From the NCBI RefSeq assembly GCF_900103325.1, contig NZ_FMXM01000009.1, forward strand, positions 62,001-126,000: a stretch of DNA of 64,000 nt, in the 5' to 3' direction. Under the pieces are notes generated by a model that worked only from the letters and a program-made list of their open reading frames with translations, had not been told where the DNA came from and did not search any database. The position numbers were made by a program, and so were the translations under genes. The stretch comes from Mesorhizobium qingshengii. Lineage in GTDB: Bacteria > Pseudomonadota > Alphaproteobacteria > Rhizobiales > Rhizobiaceae. Numbering within the stretch: the first letter of the stretch is position 1; each line of letters opens with the position of its first letter. Below, in pieces: positions 50,392 to 59,599 of the stretch.

Positions 50392-51366
50392 TCAGAGCCA
50401 GCCGCGGCGGCGGAAATACCAGAAAGGCAGGATCGCCGACAGCACCATCATGGCAATGGCGAAGGGGTAGCCCAGCTCCCATTTCAGCTCGGGGATGACA
50501 TCGAAATTCATGCCATAGATCGAGGCGACCAGCGTCGGCGGCAGGAAGATGACGGCGGCGACCGAGAAGATCTTGATGATGGCATTCTGCTCGATCGAGA
50601 TCATGCCAAGCGTGGCGTCGAGCAGGAAGGAAATCTTCTGCGACAGGAAGGTGGCATGGTCGGCGAGCGACAGCACATCGCGCGACAGCGTCTTGATGCG
50701 CGCCTTGGTGTCCTTGCTCATCTTGGTCCGGGTCGAGGCATGGGCGAAGAAACCGGCGAGGCGCTGCAGCGAAATCAGGCTGTCGCGGATCGAGGAGGCG
50801 ATATCCTCCTTGCGGCCGATGGCCTTCAAGAGTTCCTGGAAATCGCGGTTGCGCTTGGACACCTTGGTCGAGGTTGCCTGGAAGATGTCACGCGAGATCG
50901 CCTCGATGTCGCGGCCGGCGCGCTCCAGGATATCGGCGAGGCGGTCGACGATCGCCTCCAGCAGGCCGATCAGGATGGTGTCGCCGCTGGTGCAGCCGGT
51001 CGCCACTTTCTCGGCGCGCTGCGGAAAGGTCTTGAACGCCTTCGGTTCGTGGTAGCGCACGGTGATCAGCCTCGTGCCGGCGAGCACGAAGGTGACCGGC
51101 GACATCAGCGGATCGTCGACCTCGGTCTGGGCAGGCAGGGTGGCGGTCATGAAGTAGGCGCCATCCTCGACATAGAGGCGGCTCGAAATCTCGATCTCCT
51201 CCATCTCCTCACGTGTTGGAATGGCCACGCCGAGCCAGCTCTCGATCGTCGCTTCCTCTTCCTTGGTCGGGTTGAGGAGATCCGCCCAGACGACGGTTTC
51301 GCCGTTTGCCAGGAGATCCTCGACGACGCGCAGACGATCATTGTCGACGACGAAGGCCTTGATCAT
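50392..51366 (-). CDS. CorA-family divalent cation transporter
   Basis: A 324-aa inner-membrane Mg2+/Co2+ transporter. The cytoplasmic N-terminal domain is followed by two C-terminal membrane helices (about 263-283, FSVAAVIFLPPTLVASIYG, and 297-318, LGYPFAIAMMVLSAILPFWYF). The selectivity motif YGMNFD is in the loop between them, with the basic C-terminal end RRRGWL. This is the diagnostic CorA pattern. It probably imports magnesium; cobalt or other ions are possible. Monocistronic. Confidence 0.94.
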   Translation of the reverse strand: MIKAFVVDNDRLRVVEDLLANGETVVWADLLNPTKEEEATIESWLGVAIPTREEMEEIEISSRLYVEDGAYFMTATLPAQTEVDDPLMSPVTFVLAGTRLITVRYHEPKAFKTFPQRAEKVATGCTSGDTILIGLLEAIVDRLADILERAGRDIEAISRDIFQATSTKVSKRNRDFQELLKAIGRKEDIASSIRDSLISLQRLAGFFAHASTRTKMSKDTKARIKTLSRDVLSLADHATFLSQKISFLLDATLGMISIEQNAIIKIFSVAAVIFLPPTLVASIYGMNFDVIPELKWELGYPFAIAMMVLSAILPFWYFRRRGWL

Positions 51367-51586
51367 CGCCGGGTCTCCCTTGCCGGATTAAAGGGTGCGT
51401 TCAGCTTGACGCGTCGTGTCGGATTGCACGGTTCTTCGTCACGAGCGCCGACCGTGCGCCTGCCGCTTAGACCTGTGAGGTGACAAAATCAAGACGAGCA
51501 GGCGCCCCGCGGATGGCCGCTCGAAAAACGGGTCGATAGCCGGAAACCAGCTGGCGTCGCCGATACGGCCGGTCGACTTGCAGAGA

Positions 51587-51608
51587 GCGGCCGAACGTGA
51601 TCGGCCGC
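51587..51608 (-). terminator. Hairpin after ychF
   Basis: GCGGCCGA (51587-51594) pairs with TCGGCCGC (51601-51608) over a 6-base loop, 9 bases beyond the ychF stop. The minus-strand continuation is TCTCTGC, not U-rich, so it is a weak terminator. Confidence 0.45.
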
Positions 51609-51616
51609 CCCGGGTG

Positions 51617-52720
51617 TCAGGTGTTGAACTTGAACAGCATGATGTCGCCGTCCTGGACGACATATTCCTTGCCTTCGTCGCGTGCCTTGCCGGCTTCCTT
51701 GGCCGCCACTTCGCCGCCCAGCGTGATGAAGTCGTTGTAGGCGATGGTCTGGGCGCGGATGAAGCCGCGCTCGAAATCGGTGTGGATGACGCCGGCCGCC
51801 TGCGGTGCCTTGTCTCCCTTGTGCACGGTCCAGGCGCGCGTCTCCTTCGGCCCGACGGTAAAATAGGTGATGAGGTGCAACAGCTCGTAGCCGGCGCGGA
51901 TCACCTTGTTCAGGCCGGGCTCGTCGAGGCCGAGCGAGGACAGGAATTCCATCTCTTCCTCGTCGGAGAGCTGGGCGACTTCGGCCTCGATCGCGGCCGA
52001 GATGACGACGGTGCGGGCGCCTTGTGCCGCGGCCATCTTTTCCACCGCCCTGGTGTGCTCGTTGCCGGTGGCGGCATCGGCCTCCGAGACGTTGCAGACG
52101 TAGAGCACGGGATGCGAGGTCAAAAGGTTCAGGCCCTGCAGGATGCGCAGGTCTTCCGCCGAGATGCCGTTGAGCAGGACGCGGGTCGGCTTGCCGGCCT
52201 GCAGCAGTTCGAGCGCTGCCTCCATCATCGGCAGCACGGTCATCGCCTCCTTGTCCTTGCTGCCGGCGCGCTTGCGGAATTGCACGATGCGGCGCTCGAG
52301 ACTGTCCAGGTCGGCGAGCATCAGCTCGGTCTCGACCGTCTCGGCGTCGGCGACAGGGTCGATGCGGCCCTCGACATGGGTGATGTCGTCATCCTCGAAG
52401 CAGCGCAGCACATGCACGATGGCGTCCACCTCTCGGATGTTGGCGAGAAACTGGTTGCCCAGCCCTTCGCCCTTCGAGGCACCGCGCACCAAGCCGGCGA
52501 TGTCGACGAAGGAGATGCGTGTCGGAATGATCTCCTTCGACTTGCCGATCGCGGCGATCTTCTGCAGGCGCGGGTCGGGCACCGCCACCTCGCCGGTGTT
52601 CGGTTCGATGGTGCAGAACGGATAGTTGGCGGCCTGCGCCGCCGCCGTCCTGGTCAACGCATTGAAAAGCGTCGACTTGCCGACGTTGGGCAAGCCAACG
52701 ATGCCGCATTTGAAACCCAT
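51617..52720 (-). CDS. ychF: Redox-regulated ATPase YchF (OLA1 family)
   Basis: A 367-aa cytosolic P-loop NTPase of the Obg/YchF group that prefers ATP to GTP. The G1 motif is GLPNVGKSTLFNAL (residues 8-21) and the nucleotide-specificity NKxD position is altered (YVCNVSEADA), as in YchF proteins. The C-terminal TGS-like domain begins near LITYFTVGPKETRAWTVHKG. It associates with ribosomes and responds to oxidative stress. It is third in the rplY-pth-ychF cluster, 145 bases after pth. Confidence 0.97.
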   Translation of the reverse strand: MGFKCGIVGLPNVGKSTLFNALTRTAAAQAANYPFCTIEPNTGEVAVPDPRLQKIAAIGKSKEIIPTRISFVDIAGLVRGASKGEGLGNQFLANIREVDAIVHVLRCFEDDDITHVEGRIDPVADAETVETELMLADLDSLERRIVQFRKRAGSKDKEAMTVLPMMEAALELLQAGKPTRVLLNGISAEDLRILQGLNLLTSHPVLYVCNVSEADAATGNEHTRAVEKMAAAQGARTVVISAAIEAEVAQLSDEEEMEFLSSLGLDEPGLNKVIRAGYELLHLITYFTVGPKETRAWTVHKGDKAPQAAGVIHTDFERGFIRAQTIAYNDFITLGGEVAAKEAGKARDEGKEYVVQDGDIMLFKFNT

Positions 52721-52865
52721 TTTGTCCGGTCCTATCGGGAAATCGAAATTTGATCAGGGCTATGGGCGATCGGGGTGACGAACGTCAAGCCCTAGCTGCG
52801 TTCAGCGGGTTCGCCATGCCGGCTCGCCACACGACGTATCGGCCCGGTCACGCACTTGGCTTTGC

Positions 52866-53588
52866 TCAATCCTTGCCGAACAGCTTCTTCAGCATGGCGG
52901 CCATTGGGCCGGATTCCGGCAGTTTGGCGGGCGCCTGCTGCGGGCGCGCCTGGCGGATGTGACTCTGCTGTTTTGGGCTCTGCTGCTTCTGCGCCGGCTT
53001 TTCCGGCTCGAGTGCTCCCTTGCCCTGGACGGCGAGACTGGCCTTGTTCATGAAGCCGGATTCGTCGCCCTTGACGATCATGGCGGCGTTGTCGGCGATC
53101 GCCGCGAGCAGGGGCTCGAGCCATTCGCGGTCTGCCTTGGCGAAATCGCCGAGCACATGATGCTGGACCATCTCCTTGACGCCGGGATGGCCGACGCCGA
53201 TGCGCACGCGGCGATAGGCGTTGCCGACATGGCCGTCGATCGAACGGATGCCGTTATGGCCGCCGGCGCCGCCACCGGTCTTGATGCGCAGCTTGCCTTC
53301 GGCAAGGTCGATCTCGTCGTAAAAGACGGTGAGCGCTGAAGGGCCGAGCTTGTAGAAGCGCAGCGCTTCGCCGACCGACTGGCCGGACAGGTTCATGAAG
53401 GTCTGCGGCTTGATCAGGACGATCTTTTCGCCGCCAAGCGTGCCTTCGGAAATCAGACCCTGGAATTTCTTCGACCAGGGCGAAAAGGAATGGCGGCGGG
53501 CGATAGCGTCCGCCGCCATGAAACCGACATTGTGTCGATTGTCAGCGTATTTCGCGCCCGGATTGCCGAGGCCTGCAAAGACAAGCAT
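52866..53588 (-). CDS. pth: Peptidyl-tRNA hydrolase with a C-terminal extension
   Basis: Recycles peptidyl-tRNA by cutting the ester bond. The catalytic His and Asn are in [22 protein letters not shown] (split here as [18 protein letters not shown]), with the second signature [14 protein letters not shown]. At 240 aa it is about 50 longer than most Pth, because of a Gln/Lys/Pro/Ala-rich tail ([17 protein letters not shown]), probably disordered. It follows rplY by 23 bases on the same strand. Confidence 0.96.
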   Translation of the reverse strand: MLVFAGLGNPGAKYADNRHNVGFMAADAIARRHSFSPWSKKFQGLISEGTLGGEKIVLIKPQTFMNLSGQSVGEALRFYKLGPSALTVFYDEIDLAEGKLRIKTGGGAGGHNGIRSIDGHVGNAYRRVRIGVGHPGVKEMVQHHVLGDFAKADREWLEPLLAAIADNAAMIVKGDESGFMNKASLAVQGKGALEPEKPAQKQQSPKQQSHIRQARPQQAPAKLPESGPMAAMLKKLFGKD

Positions 53589-53611
53589 CGTCTGCTCCGG
53601 GCGGGAAAGAG

Positions 53612-54250
53612 TTACTTCTCTTCGGCGGCAGGCGCCGCTTCAGGTACAGCCTCGACCGTCTCTTCCGTCTCCGGCTTCATCGCCGACGAACCGGCAACGG
53701 TCGCGATGGTGAAGTCGCGGTCGGAGATCACCGGCTTGACGCCGGCCGGCAGCTTGACGGCCGAGATATGGATCGAGTCGCCGATGTCGGCGCCGGTGAG
53801 ATCGACGGTGATGAATTCCGGGATCGCATTGGCCGGGCAGTGGAACTCGACTTCGTGACGCACGATGTTGAGCACGCCGCCGCGCTTGATGCCGGGCGAC
53901 TTGTCCTCATTGATGAAGTGGACAGGCACGTCGACATTGACTTCGGTGTCCTTGCCGATGCGCAGGAAGTCGACATGGACAGGGAAATCCTTGACCGGGT
54001 CGAGCTGGAAGTCCTTCGGCAGGACCTGGATCTTCTTGCCGTCGACATCGATCGTGGCAACCGTGGTCAGGAACCCGCCGCCATGGATCTTGTAGTAGAT
54101 GTCCTTGTAGGTGAGGGCGATCGCCAGGGGAGGCTGCTTGTCACCATAAATTACTGCAGGCACTTTACCGTTGCGGCGAACTGCACGGGCGGACCCCTTA
54201 CCGACCTGTTCACGCGCTTCGGCCTTGAGCTCGTAAGTATCGTGGCTCAT
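53612..54250 (-). CDS. rplY: 50S ribosomal protein L25 (CTC/TL5 form)
   Basis: A 212-aa L25 of the long type, with an N-terminal 5S-rRNA-binding domain ([20 protein letters not shown]) and a C-terminal TL5 domain. It ends in an acidic tail ([16 protein letters not shown]). The start at 54248-54250 is preceded by GAAAGGAAATGCC. It is the first gene of rplY-pth-ychF; the E. coli homologue lacks the C-terminal domain. Confidence 0.96.
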   Translation of the reverse strand: MSHDTYELKAEAREQVGKGSARAVRRNGKVPAVIYGDKQPPLAIALTYKDIYYKIHGGGFLTTVATIDVDGKKIQVLPKDFQLDPVKDFPVHVDFLRIGKDTEVNVDVPVHFINEDKSPGIKRGGVLNIVRHEVEFHCPANAIPEFITVDLTGADIGDSIHISAVKLPAGVKPVISDRDFTIATVAGSSAMKPETEETVEAVPEAAPAAEEK

Positions 54251-54470
54251 GGCATTTCCTTTCGGTTTGTTCTGGAGCGTTCGCGGAGGGCAACGTGCCT
54301 GGACCGTAAACGTCGAAAGCCGCCGGGTGAGGCGGCCTTCCGCCGCGTTGCCTCCAAGGGTGTCTACGCGGGTGGCGGCTCTATAGCGGAAGGCGGCTGG
54401 CGGTGCAAGCCGGAGGCTGAAGGTCCCGGGGCGGTTGAATTCCGTACCGCCCCAGACCCGGCCAACCTCG

Positions 54471-55259
54471 CTAGCTGAGCTGCCCTGCGGCTTGCGAGAT
54501 AAGTTGGGTGATCTCGCGCGGGTGAGAGATCAGCGACAAATGGCTTGCCCTCACCTCGATGGTCCTGGCGTTCATGCGCTTTGCCATGAAGCGCTCGAGA
54601 TCCGGGTTGATCGTGCGATCCTCGGTCGAGACGGCATACCAGCTTGGCTTTGAGCGCCAGGCGGCCTGCGTTGTCTTTCCGGAGAAAAGCTTGTCAGAGA
54701 TCGGCCCCTGGACGGCATAGAGGATGCGCGCCTTCTCGCGAGGGATACCGCCGGCGAAATCCCGCAGGAAAGCCTCCTCGCTGAGCTTGCCGTAGCCTGC
54801 GGACCAGACGAGGCCGGCGGAGGCGGGCGGCGGTGCAAAAGTCTTGGCGAGCGCCGTGTAGTCTTCGCCCGCATCCGGCGCACGCGCCGCGACATAGACA
54901 AGCGAGGAAACTTTTGGATCCATCCCTGCCTCGCTGACGATCATGCCGGCAAAGGAGTGTCCGACAAGAATCGTCGGTCCATCCTGGAGCGCGATCGCTC
55001 GACGCGTCGCCTCGACGCCCGCCTCCAGCGTGGTCAGCGGGTGCTGGACGACGGTTGCGTTGAGGCCGGCCTGCTGCAGGATGCCAACCACCTCCGACCA
55101 GCACGAGCCATCCGCATATGCGCCATGGACCAGGACGACATTGCGAACCTCAGGGCGAACCTTGGGGCTCGTCTGCGCTCGCGTTTTGGCGGAGCCGGCC
55201 AGTATGCTCGTCGCTACCCCGGCGACAAGCGCGGTGGAGAAAGTACGCCTATTCAACAT
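54471..55259 (-). CDS. Secreted alpha/beta hydrolase
   Basis: A 262-aa exported hydrolase. The N-terminus [19 protein letters not shown] carries a twin Arg, so Tat export is possible. The nucleophile is Ser102 in [11 protein letters not shown]; the Asp and His positions are in [12 protein letters not shown] and [10 protein letters not shown]. The oxyanion loop is [11 protein letters not shown]. Substrate unknown: an ester, possibly of xenobiotic origin. It stands first in an accessory block placed between rplY and prs. The start at 55257-55259 is selected because the signal peptide begins there. Confidence 0.88.
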   Translation of the reverse strand: MLNRRTFSTALVAGVATSILAGSAKTRAQTSPKVRPEVRNVVLVHGAYADGSCWSEVVGILQQAGLNATVVQHPLTTLEAGVEATRRAIALQDGPTILVGHSFAGMIVSEAGMDPKVSSLVYVAARAPDAGEDYTALAKTFAPPPASAGLVWSAGYGKLSEEAFLRDFAGGIPREKARILYAVQGPISDKLFSGKTTQAAWRSKPSWYAVSTEDRTINPDLERFMAKRMNARTIEVRASHLSLISHPREITQLISQAAGQLS

Positions 55260-55475
55260 GATCGTGGATTCCTTGAGAGGTTGGCAGACCGCGCCCAGAC
55301 CTAGGCCAGACGCGCCGCAAATGCTTCGCCCGGCGCCTACATCCAGTCTTCGCGGCCATCGAGCTATCGTTACAGCCGTCACCGCTTCGTGATCATGTGC
55401 CCCGGGATCTCGCGGAGCAACACGGGCATGGGCGCCGTCGTTCGAGCGTTCGCGCATGGTCGCGGGGGGGCGCGG

Positions 55476-55800
55476 TCAGCGCAAGCTCGGCTCGGTGATG
55501 GCGACCACGTGCTGCGCCTCGGGATAGGCGCCTGTCTTCGCGTCCGACATGAACTCGCGATAGGCGGCGATGCGCTCGCGCAGCAGCCGCTCATATTCAG
55601 CGACGAAGTTGCGGTAGGTCTTGGCATGGCGCGGCTGTGGCCGGCGGTGTGGCCGAACACGTCCTCGCTGAACAAATACTGCGCGTCGGCATGCGGCCCG
55701 GCGCCCATGCCGAGCATGATCATCGGCGTGCTCTTGGCGATCAGTTCGGCGACCCGGTCGGGCACCACTTCGAGCTCGGCGCCGAAGCGGCACGCCGGGC
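55476..55800 (-). pseudogene. PanB-like (ketopantoate hydroxymethyltransferase family) remnant, frameshifted
   Basis: Two frames joined give a PanB-like C-terminus: frame one reads FGAELEVVPDRVAELIAKST then LGMGAGPHADAQYLFSEDVF and HTAGH; from about 55637 the other frame continues PRHAKTYRNFVAEYERLLR and ends ITEPSLR. The frame change fits loss of one base at GGCCACAGCC. The PanB-type GxGAGxxxDxQ motif is present but the N-terminal two thirds, with the metal site, is absent. The remnant is cut off directly next to the marR-type gene. Not expected to be functional. Confidence 0.7.
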
Positions 55801-55803
55801 TGG

Positions 55804-56232
55804 TTATTGGTTGCCGCTCAGCGCATTGCGCAGCGCCTGGATCTGGCGGTTCAGGGCATCGAGTTGTGCCAGCGTCATGCCGGAGCGTTCGATCAAGGTC
55901 TCGTTCAGGCAGTTGCACTGGACAAGCAGCGCGCGCCCGGCGGCGGTCAGATCGACCTGAACCTGGCGCTCGTCGATCTGGCTGCGCTGCCGGGTCACCA
56001 GCCCAGCCTGCTCCATTCGCTTCACCAGCGGCGTGACGGTGCTCGATTCCAGGGCAAGCCTGTGCGCGATGGTGCCAACCGACATGCCATCGGCTTCTCC
56101 CAGCGCATTGAGCACCAGATACTGCGGATAGGTGATCCCCATCTCGTCCAGCATCGGCTTGTAGGTGCGATTGATCGCCATGCTCGTGGCGTAGAGCGTG
56201 AAACAGAGCTGATTGTCCAACGGGAGAGGCAC
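55804..56232 (-). CDS. OhrR-type MarR-family regulator
   Basis: A 142-aa winged-helix repressor. The redox Cys of OhrR is Cys10 in LDNQLCFTLYATSMAINRTY, followed by the MLDEMGITYPQYLVLNAL dimer helix and a recognition region ALESSTVTPLVKRMEQAGLV. Oxidation of the Cys by organic peroxide releases DNA. Divergent from a chloroperoxidase-like hydrolase, with a 152-base gap holding four palindromes, so it very likely controls that hydrolase and itself. The 'Ohr' peroxidase itself is not nearby, so the ligand may be something else. Confidence 0.88.
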   Translation of the reverse strand: MPLPLDNQLCFTLYATSMAINRTYKPMLDEMGITYPQYLVLNALGEADGMSVGTIAHRLALESSTVTPLVKRMEQAGLVTRQRSQIDERQVQVDLTAAGRALLVQCNCLNETLIERSGMTLAQLDALNRQIQALRNALSGNQ

Positions 56233-56242
56233 GACGCATTCC

Positions 56243-56264
56243 TTTTTGCCGATATCGGCAAAAA
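56243..56264. promoter_or_regulatory. 22-bp palindrome in the regulator promoter
   Basis: TTTTTGCCGAT/ATCGGCAAAAA at 56243-56264 is perfect. It lies 10 bases upstream of the OhrR-type start codon, between promoter and ribosome binding site, so it is well placed to block transcription. The half-sites differ from the TATCGCGATA series further right. Confidence 0.7.
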
Positions 56265-56284
56265 CTCCATACCACGAAAAATGA

Positions 56285-56365
56285 TATCGCGATACATATT
56301 TCCATGGACAAGGGCTTCAAGTCGCGTTAGCTATATTGTTATCGCGATATTGTTTGTCGCGACAA
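56285..56365. promoter_or_regulatory. Three TATCGCGATA-type operators in the divergent promoter
   Basis: TATCGCGATA at 56285-56294 and again at 56340-56349, and the related TTGTCGCGACAA at 56354-56365. All are perfect palindromes in a short AT-rich promoter stretch, the last just upstream of the hydrolase ribosome binding site. Probable MarR/OhrR-family binding sites; binding is inferred. Confidence 0.7.
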
Positions 56366-56384
56366 TCAATTAAAGGAGATTGAG

Positions 56385-57242
56385 ATGACCTCGCAATCCA
56401 AGCCCGGCTCCGGCAGCGGCACGATCACCACCAAGGACGGGACTGAAATCTTCTACAAGGACTGGGGAACCGGTCAGCCGATCGTCTTCCATCACGGCTG
56501 GCCATTGAGCAGCGACGACTGGGACGCGCAGATGCTGTTCTTCCTGGCACAAGGCTACCGCGTCATTGCCCATGACCGGCGCGGCCATGGCCGCTCCACG
56601 CAGACGGAAATCGGCAACGAGATGGACACTTACGCCGCCGATGTTGCGGCACTCGCGGCGCATCTCGATCTCAAGAACGCAATCCATGTGGGCCATTCGA
56701 CCGGTGGCGGCGAAGTGGCGCGCTATGTCGCCCAGTACGGCTCGGGGGGCCGCGTCGCCAAGGCGGTGCTGATCGGCGCGGTGCCGCCAATCATGCTCAA
56801 GACCCCGGCCAATCCCGGCGGCCTGCCGATCGAGGTCTTCGACGGCTTCCGCTCCGGCGTCGCAGCCAACCGCGCCCAGCTTTACCGGGATGTCCCGGCC
56901 GGTCCGTTCTATGGCTTCAATCGTCCTGGCGCGGCGGTGTCGGAAGGCGTCATCGACAATTGGTGGCGTCAGGGCATGATGGGCGGCACCAAGGCGCACT
57001 ATGATTGCATCAAGGCCTTCTCGGAAACCGACTTCACCGAGGACCTGAAGACAATCGACGTGCCGGTGCTGGTGATGCACGGTGACGACGACCAGATCGT
57101 CCCGATAGCCGACTCGGCGCTGCTGACGATCAAGCTGCTCAAGAAGGGCGAGCTCAAGATCTACAAGGGCTTCCCGCATGGCATGGCCACGACCCATGCC
57201 GACATCATCAACGCCGACCTTTTGGCCTTCTTCAAGGCCTAG
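56385..57242 (+). CDS. Alpha/beta hydrolase, non-haem chloroperoxidase-like
   Basis: A 285-aa cytosolic hydrolase of the cofactor-free haloperoxidase/esterase group. The nucleophile is Ser105 in [13 protein letters not shown], the oxyanion element [12 protein letters not shown], the acid in [10 protein letters not shown] and the catalytic His in [11 protein letters not shown]. Family enzymes hydrolyse esters and, with peroxide, form peracids, which is consistent with control by a peroxide-sensing repressor. Ribosome binding site AAAGGAGATTGAG precedes the ATG. It is downstream of the three TATCGCGATA-type palindromes. Confidence 0.9.
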   Translation: MTSQSKPGSGSGTITTKDGTEIFYKDWGTGQPIVFHHGWPLSSDDWDAQMLFFLAQGYRVIAHDRRGHGRSTQTEIGNEMDTYAADVAALAAHLDLKNAIHVGHSTGGGEVARYVAQYGSGGRVAKAVLIGAVPPIMLKTPANPGGLPIEVFDGFRSGVAANRAQLYRDVPAGPFYGFNRPGAAVSEGVIDNWWRQGMMGGTKAHYDCIKAFSETDFTEDLKTIDVPVLVMHGDDDQIVPIADSALLTIKLLKKGELKIYKGFPHGMATTHADIINADLLAFFKA

Positions 57243-57328
57243 GCTTTCGAACAGAGCAGGGAAAGGCATCCGCCGTCAGGCGGGCGCTTTTCCCGTCTGA
57301 GTTCGGCCTATCGGATCGCGGCGTCCGT

Positions 57329-58558
57329 CTATGCCGTCCTGGCTTCCCTCATGTTCGGCAGGAACACCGTCAGCAGTCCGAGGAACGGGAGATACGAGCA
57401 GATCTGGAAGACGAAATCGATGCCCTTCATGTCGGCGACGACACCGAGCACGGCGGCGGCGATGCCGCCGACGCCGAAGGCGAAGCCGAAGAAGATACCG
57501 GCGATCATGCCGACGCGGCCCGGCACCAGTTCCTGCGCGAAGACGACGATGTTGGAAAAGGCCGACGACAGGATCAGCCCGATCAGCACCGTCAGCACCA
57601 TCGTCCATTCGAAGTTGGCGTAGGGCAGGGCCAGTGTGAAGGGCAGCACGCCGACGATCGAGAACCAGATCATGGCCTTCTGTCCGTAGCGGTCGCCGAA
57701 CGGACCGCCGAGCAGGATGCCCAGCGCCGAGGCGCCGAGGAACAGGAACAGCATGACCTGAGACATCTGCACCGACACGCCGAACTTATGGATGGAATAG
57801 AAGGTGTAGTAGCTGGCCAGGCTGGCGATATAGGCGTTCTTGGTCAGCACCAGCAGCGTCAGCACCGCCAATGCCCACATCACCTTGCGGCGCGGGAAGG
57901 GCGAAACGAAGCTTGCCGCCTTGCGGGTGCCTTGCGTGGCGCGCAGACGGCTGTACCAGCCGCCGACCCGCCACAACACGAATATGCCGATCAGCGAGCC
58001 GACGGCGAACCAGGCGATGCTGGTCTGGCCGAATGGCACCACGATGAAGGCGGCCAGCAACGGGCCCATGGACTGGCCGAAATTGCCGCCGACCTGGAAC
58101 AGCGACTGCGCCAGGCCGAAGCGGCCGCCGGAGGCGAAGCGGGCGATACGCGAGGATTCCGGGTGGAAGATCGCCGAGCCGATGCCGATCAGCGAGGCGC
58201 CGACCAGGAGCAGCGCATAATGCCCGGCATAGGCCAGCACGATCAGGCCGATCAGCGAGGAGGCCATGCCGTAGGGCAGCGAATAAGGCATCGGCCGCTT
58301 GTCGGTGACCATACCGATCACCGGCTGCAGCAGTGACGCAGTCACCTGGAAGGTGAAGGTCAGGAGGCCGATCTGCCAGAAATCGAGACCGTAATTCTCT
58401 TTCAGCAAGGGATAGATGGCCGATAGCAGCGACTGCATGATGTCGTTGATGCAGTGGCAGAAGCTCACCGCCAGGATGACGGTGAAGGCCGTCGCCTGGG
58501 CTGAAGCGTGGCTGGCGGTCGCGGGCGACGCGACGGCAGTGGCTGTTGTATCGGTCAA
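57329..58558 (-). CDS. MFS exporter, Fsr (fosmidomycin-resistance) type
   Basis: A 12-helix major-facilitator transporter with about 409 residues from the TTG start at 58556-58558, chosen because GGAG precedes it at proper spacing; an open frame to 58669 would add 37 residues without a ribosome binding site. Signature pieces are FTVILAVSFCHCINDIMQSL, MVTDKRPMPYSLPYGM, GIGSAIFHPESSRIARFA and GILLGGPFGDRYGQKAMIW. It is predicted to export a drug or organic anion from the inner membrane. It is divergent from an AraC-family regulator. Confidence 0.88.
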   Translation of the reverse strand: MTDTTATAVASPATASHASAQATAFTVILAVSFCHCINDIMQSLLSAIYPLLKENYGLDFWQIGLLTFTFQVTASLLQPVIGMVTDKRPMPYSLPYGMASSLIGLIVLAYAGHYALLLVGASLIGIGSAIFHPESSRIARFASGGRFGLAQSLFQVGGNFGQSMGPLLAAFIVVPFGQTSIAWFAVGSLIGIFVLWRVGGWYSRLRATQGTRKAASFVSPFPRRKVMWALAVLTLLVLTKNAYIASLASYYTFYSIHKFGVSVQMSQVMLFLFLGASALGILLGGPFGDRYGQKAMIWFSIVGVLPFTLALPYANFEWTMVLTVLIGLILSSAFSNIVVFAQELVPGRVGMIAGIFFGFAFGVGGIAAAVLGVVADMKGIDFVFQICSYLPFLGLLTVFLPNMREARTA

Positions 58559-58694
58559 GACAGGCTCCGTGGTCTTTTTGGCGGGCACGCCGGCAGGCAG
58601 TTTTGCGGGCGCTCCCGCAGCCGCCTTATAGGCTGGTTGCCAGGCGACTTCTTTCGTGGTTTGGTCCAATAGTTTCGCAAGTGGGCCATAGCCG

Positions 58695-59573
58695 ATGCCA
58701 CACGGCAGGGAAATCTTTCACGCCGGCAATGCCGATCTCGAGCAATTGCACGAGCGTCGTTGGCAGTGGCTGGAGCAAGTGGCCGGGCCGGCGGTGGCTT
58801 TGCCGACCGAATATCCCGACGGCTACCACGTGCCGCGACACCGCCACAGCCGCAGCCAGCTGCTGCATGCGCTGGTCGGCGTCGTGCTGGTGACGACGCG
58901 GCACGGACGCTGGATGGTGCCGCCCGATCACGCGATGTGGATTCCGGCTGGCACCGAGCATTCCGTCGAGATGCTGGGCGATGTCTCGATGCGTTCGGTC
59001 TATGTGATGCCGCAGGCTATTCCCGGGCTGCCGGAGGGGTTGCGCGTGGTCGGTGTCACCGACCTGATGCACAGCCTGATCGTGGAATCGGAAAAGTTGC
59101 CGCAAGGCGGCGAACTGGAAGGGCGCGGCGGGCTGATCATGAAGCTCTTGCTGCATGAAATTCCGACCCTGCCGGAGCGGCCGCTCGGCCTGCCGTTCCC
59201 GTCCGACCCCAGGCTGGCGGCGCTCTGCCGGCGATTCGTGGCGGCACCTTCGCCGCATGCGACGATCGACGAATGGGCGGATGCCGCCGGCATGAGCCGC
59301 CGTTCCTTCACCCGCGCCTTTCATCGCCAGACCGGATTGTCGTTGTCGACATGGCGCCAGCAGGCCTGCCTGTTCGCGGCGCTGCCGAGGCTCGCCGATG
59401 GCGAGCCGATCACCAGGGTGGCGCTCGATCTCGGCTATGACAGCGTGCCGGCCTTCATCACCATGTTCAAGCGCATGCTGGGCGCGTCGCCACGCGGCTA
59501 TATGCGCGGCGCGCGCGACAGCGGTGAAGGTGCGCGTCGCCAACCCGGTCCGGTTCGACTGGAGAGCCCCTGA
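58695..59573 (+). CDS. AraC-family regulator with a cupin-like sensor domain
   Basis: A 292-aa regulator. Residues 30-120 form a cupin-like sensor (ALPTEYPDGYHVPRHRHSRS; WIPAGTEHSVEML). The C-terminal double HTH has PSPHATIDEWADAAGMSRRS and DLGYDSVPAFITMFKRMLG. It is divergent from the MFS exporter with a 136-base gap to that gene's chosen start, so it probably activates or represses the exporter. The inducer is unknown. The tail beyond residue 260 is disordered and basic. Confidence 0.88.
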   Translation: MPHGREIFHAGNADLEQLHERRWQWLEQVAGPAVALPTEYPDGYHVPRHRHSRSQLLHALVGVVLVTTRHGRWMVPPDHAMWIPAGTEHSVEMLGDVSMRSVYVMPQAIPGLPEGLRVVGVTDLMHSLIVESEKLPQGGELEGRGGLIMKLLLHEIPTLPERPLGLPFPSDPRLAALCRRFVAAPSPHATIDEWADAAGMSRRSFTRAFHRQTGLSLSTWRQQACLFAALPRLADGEPITRVALDLGYDSVPAFITMFKRMLGASPRGYMRGARDSGEGARRQPGPVRLESP

Positions 59574-59599
59574 TTTCAGGCTGATGCCCGGCTTCGTCT

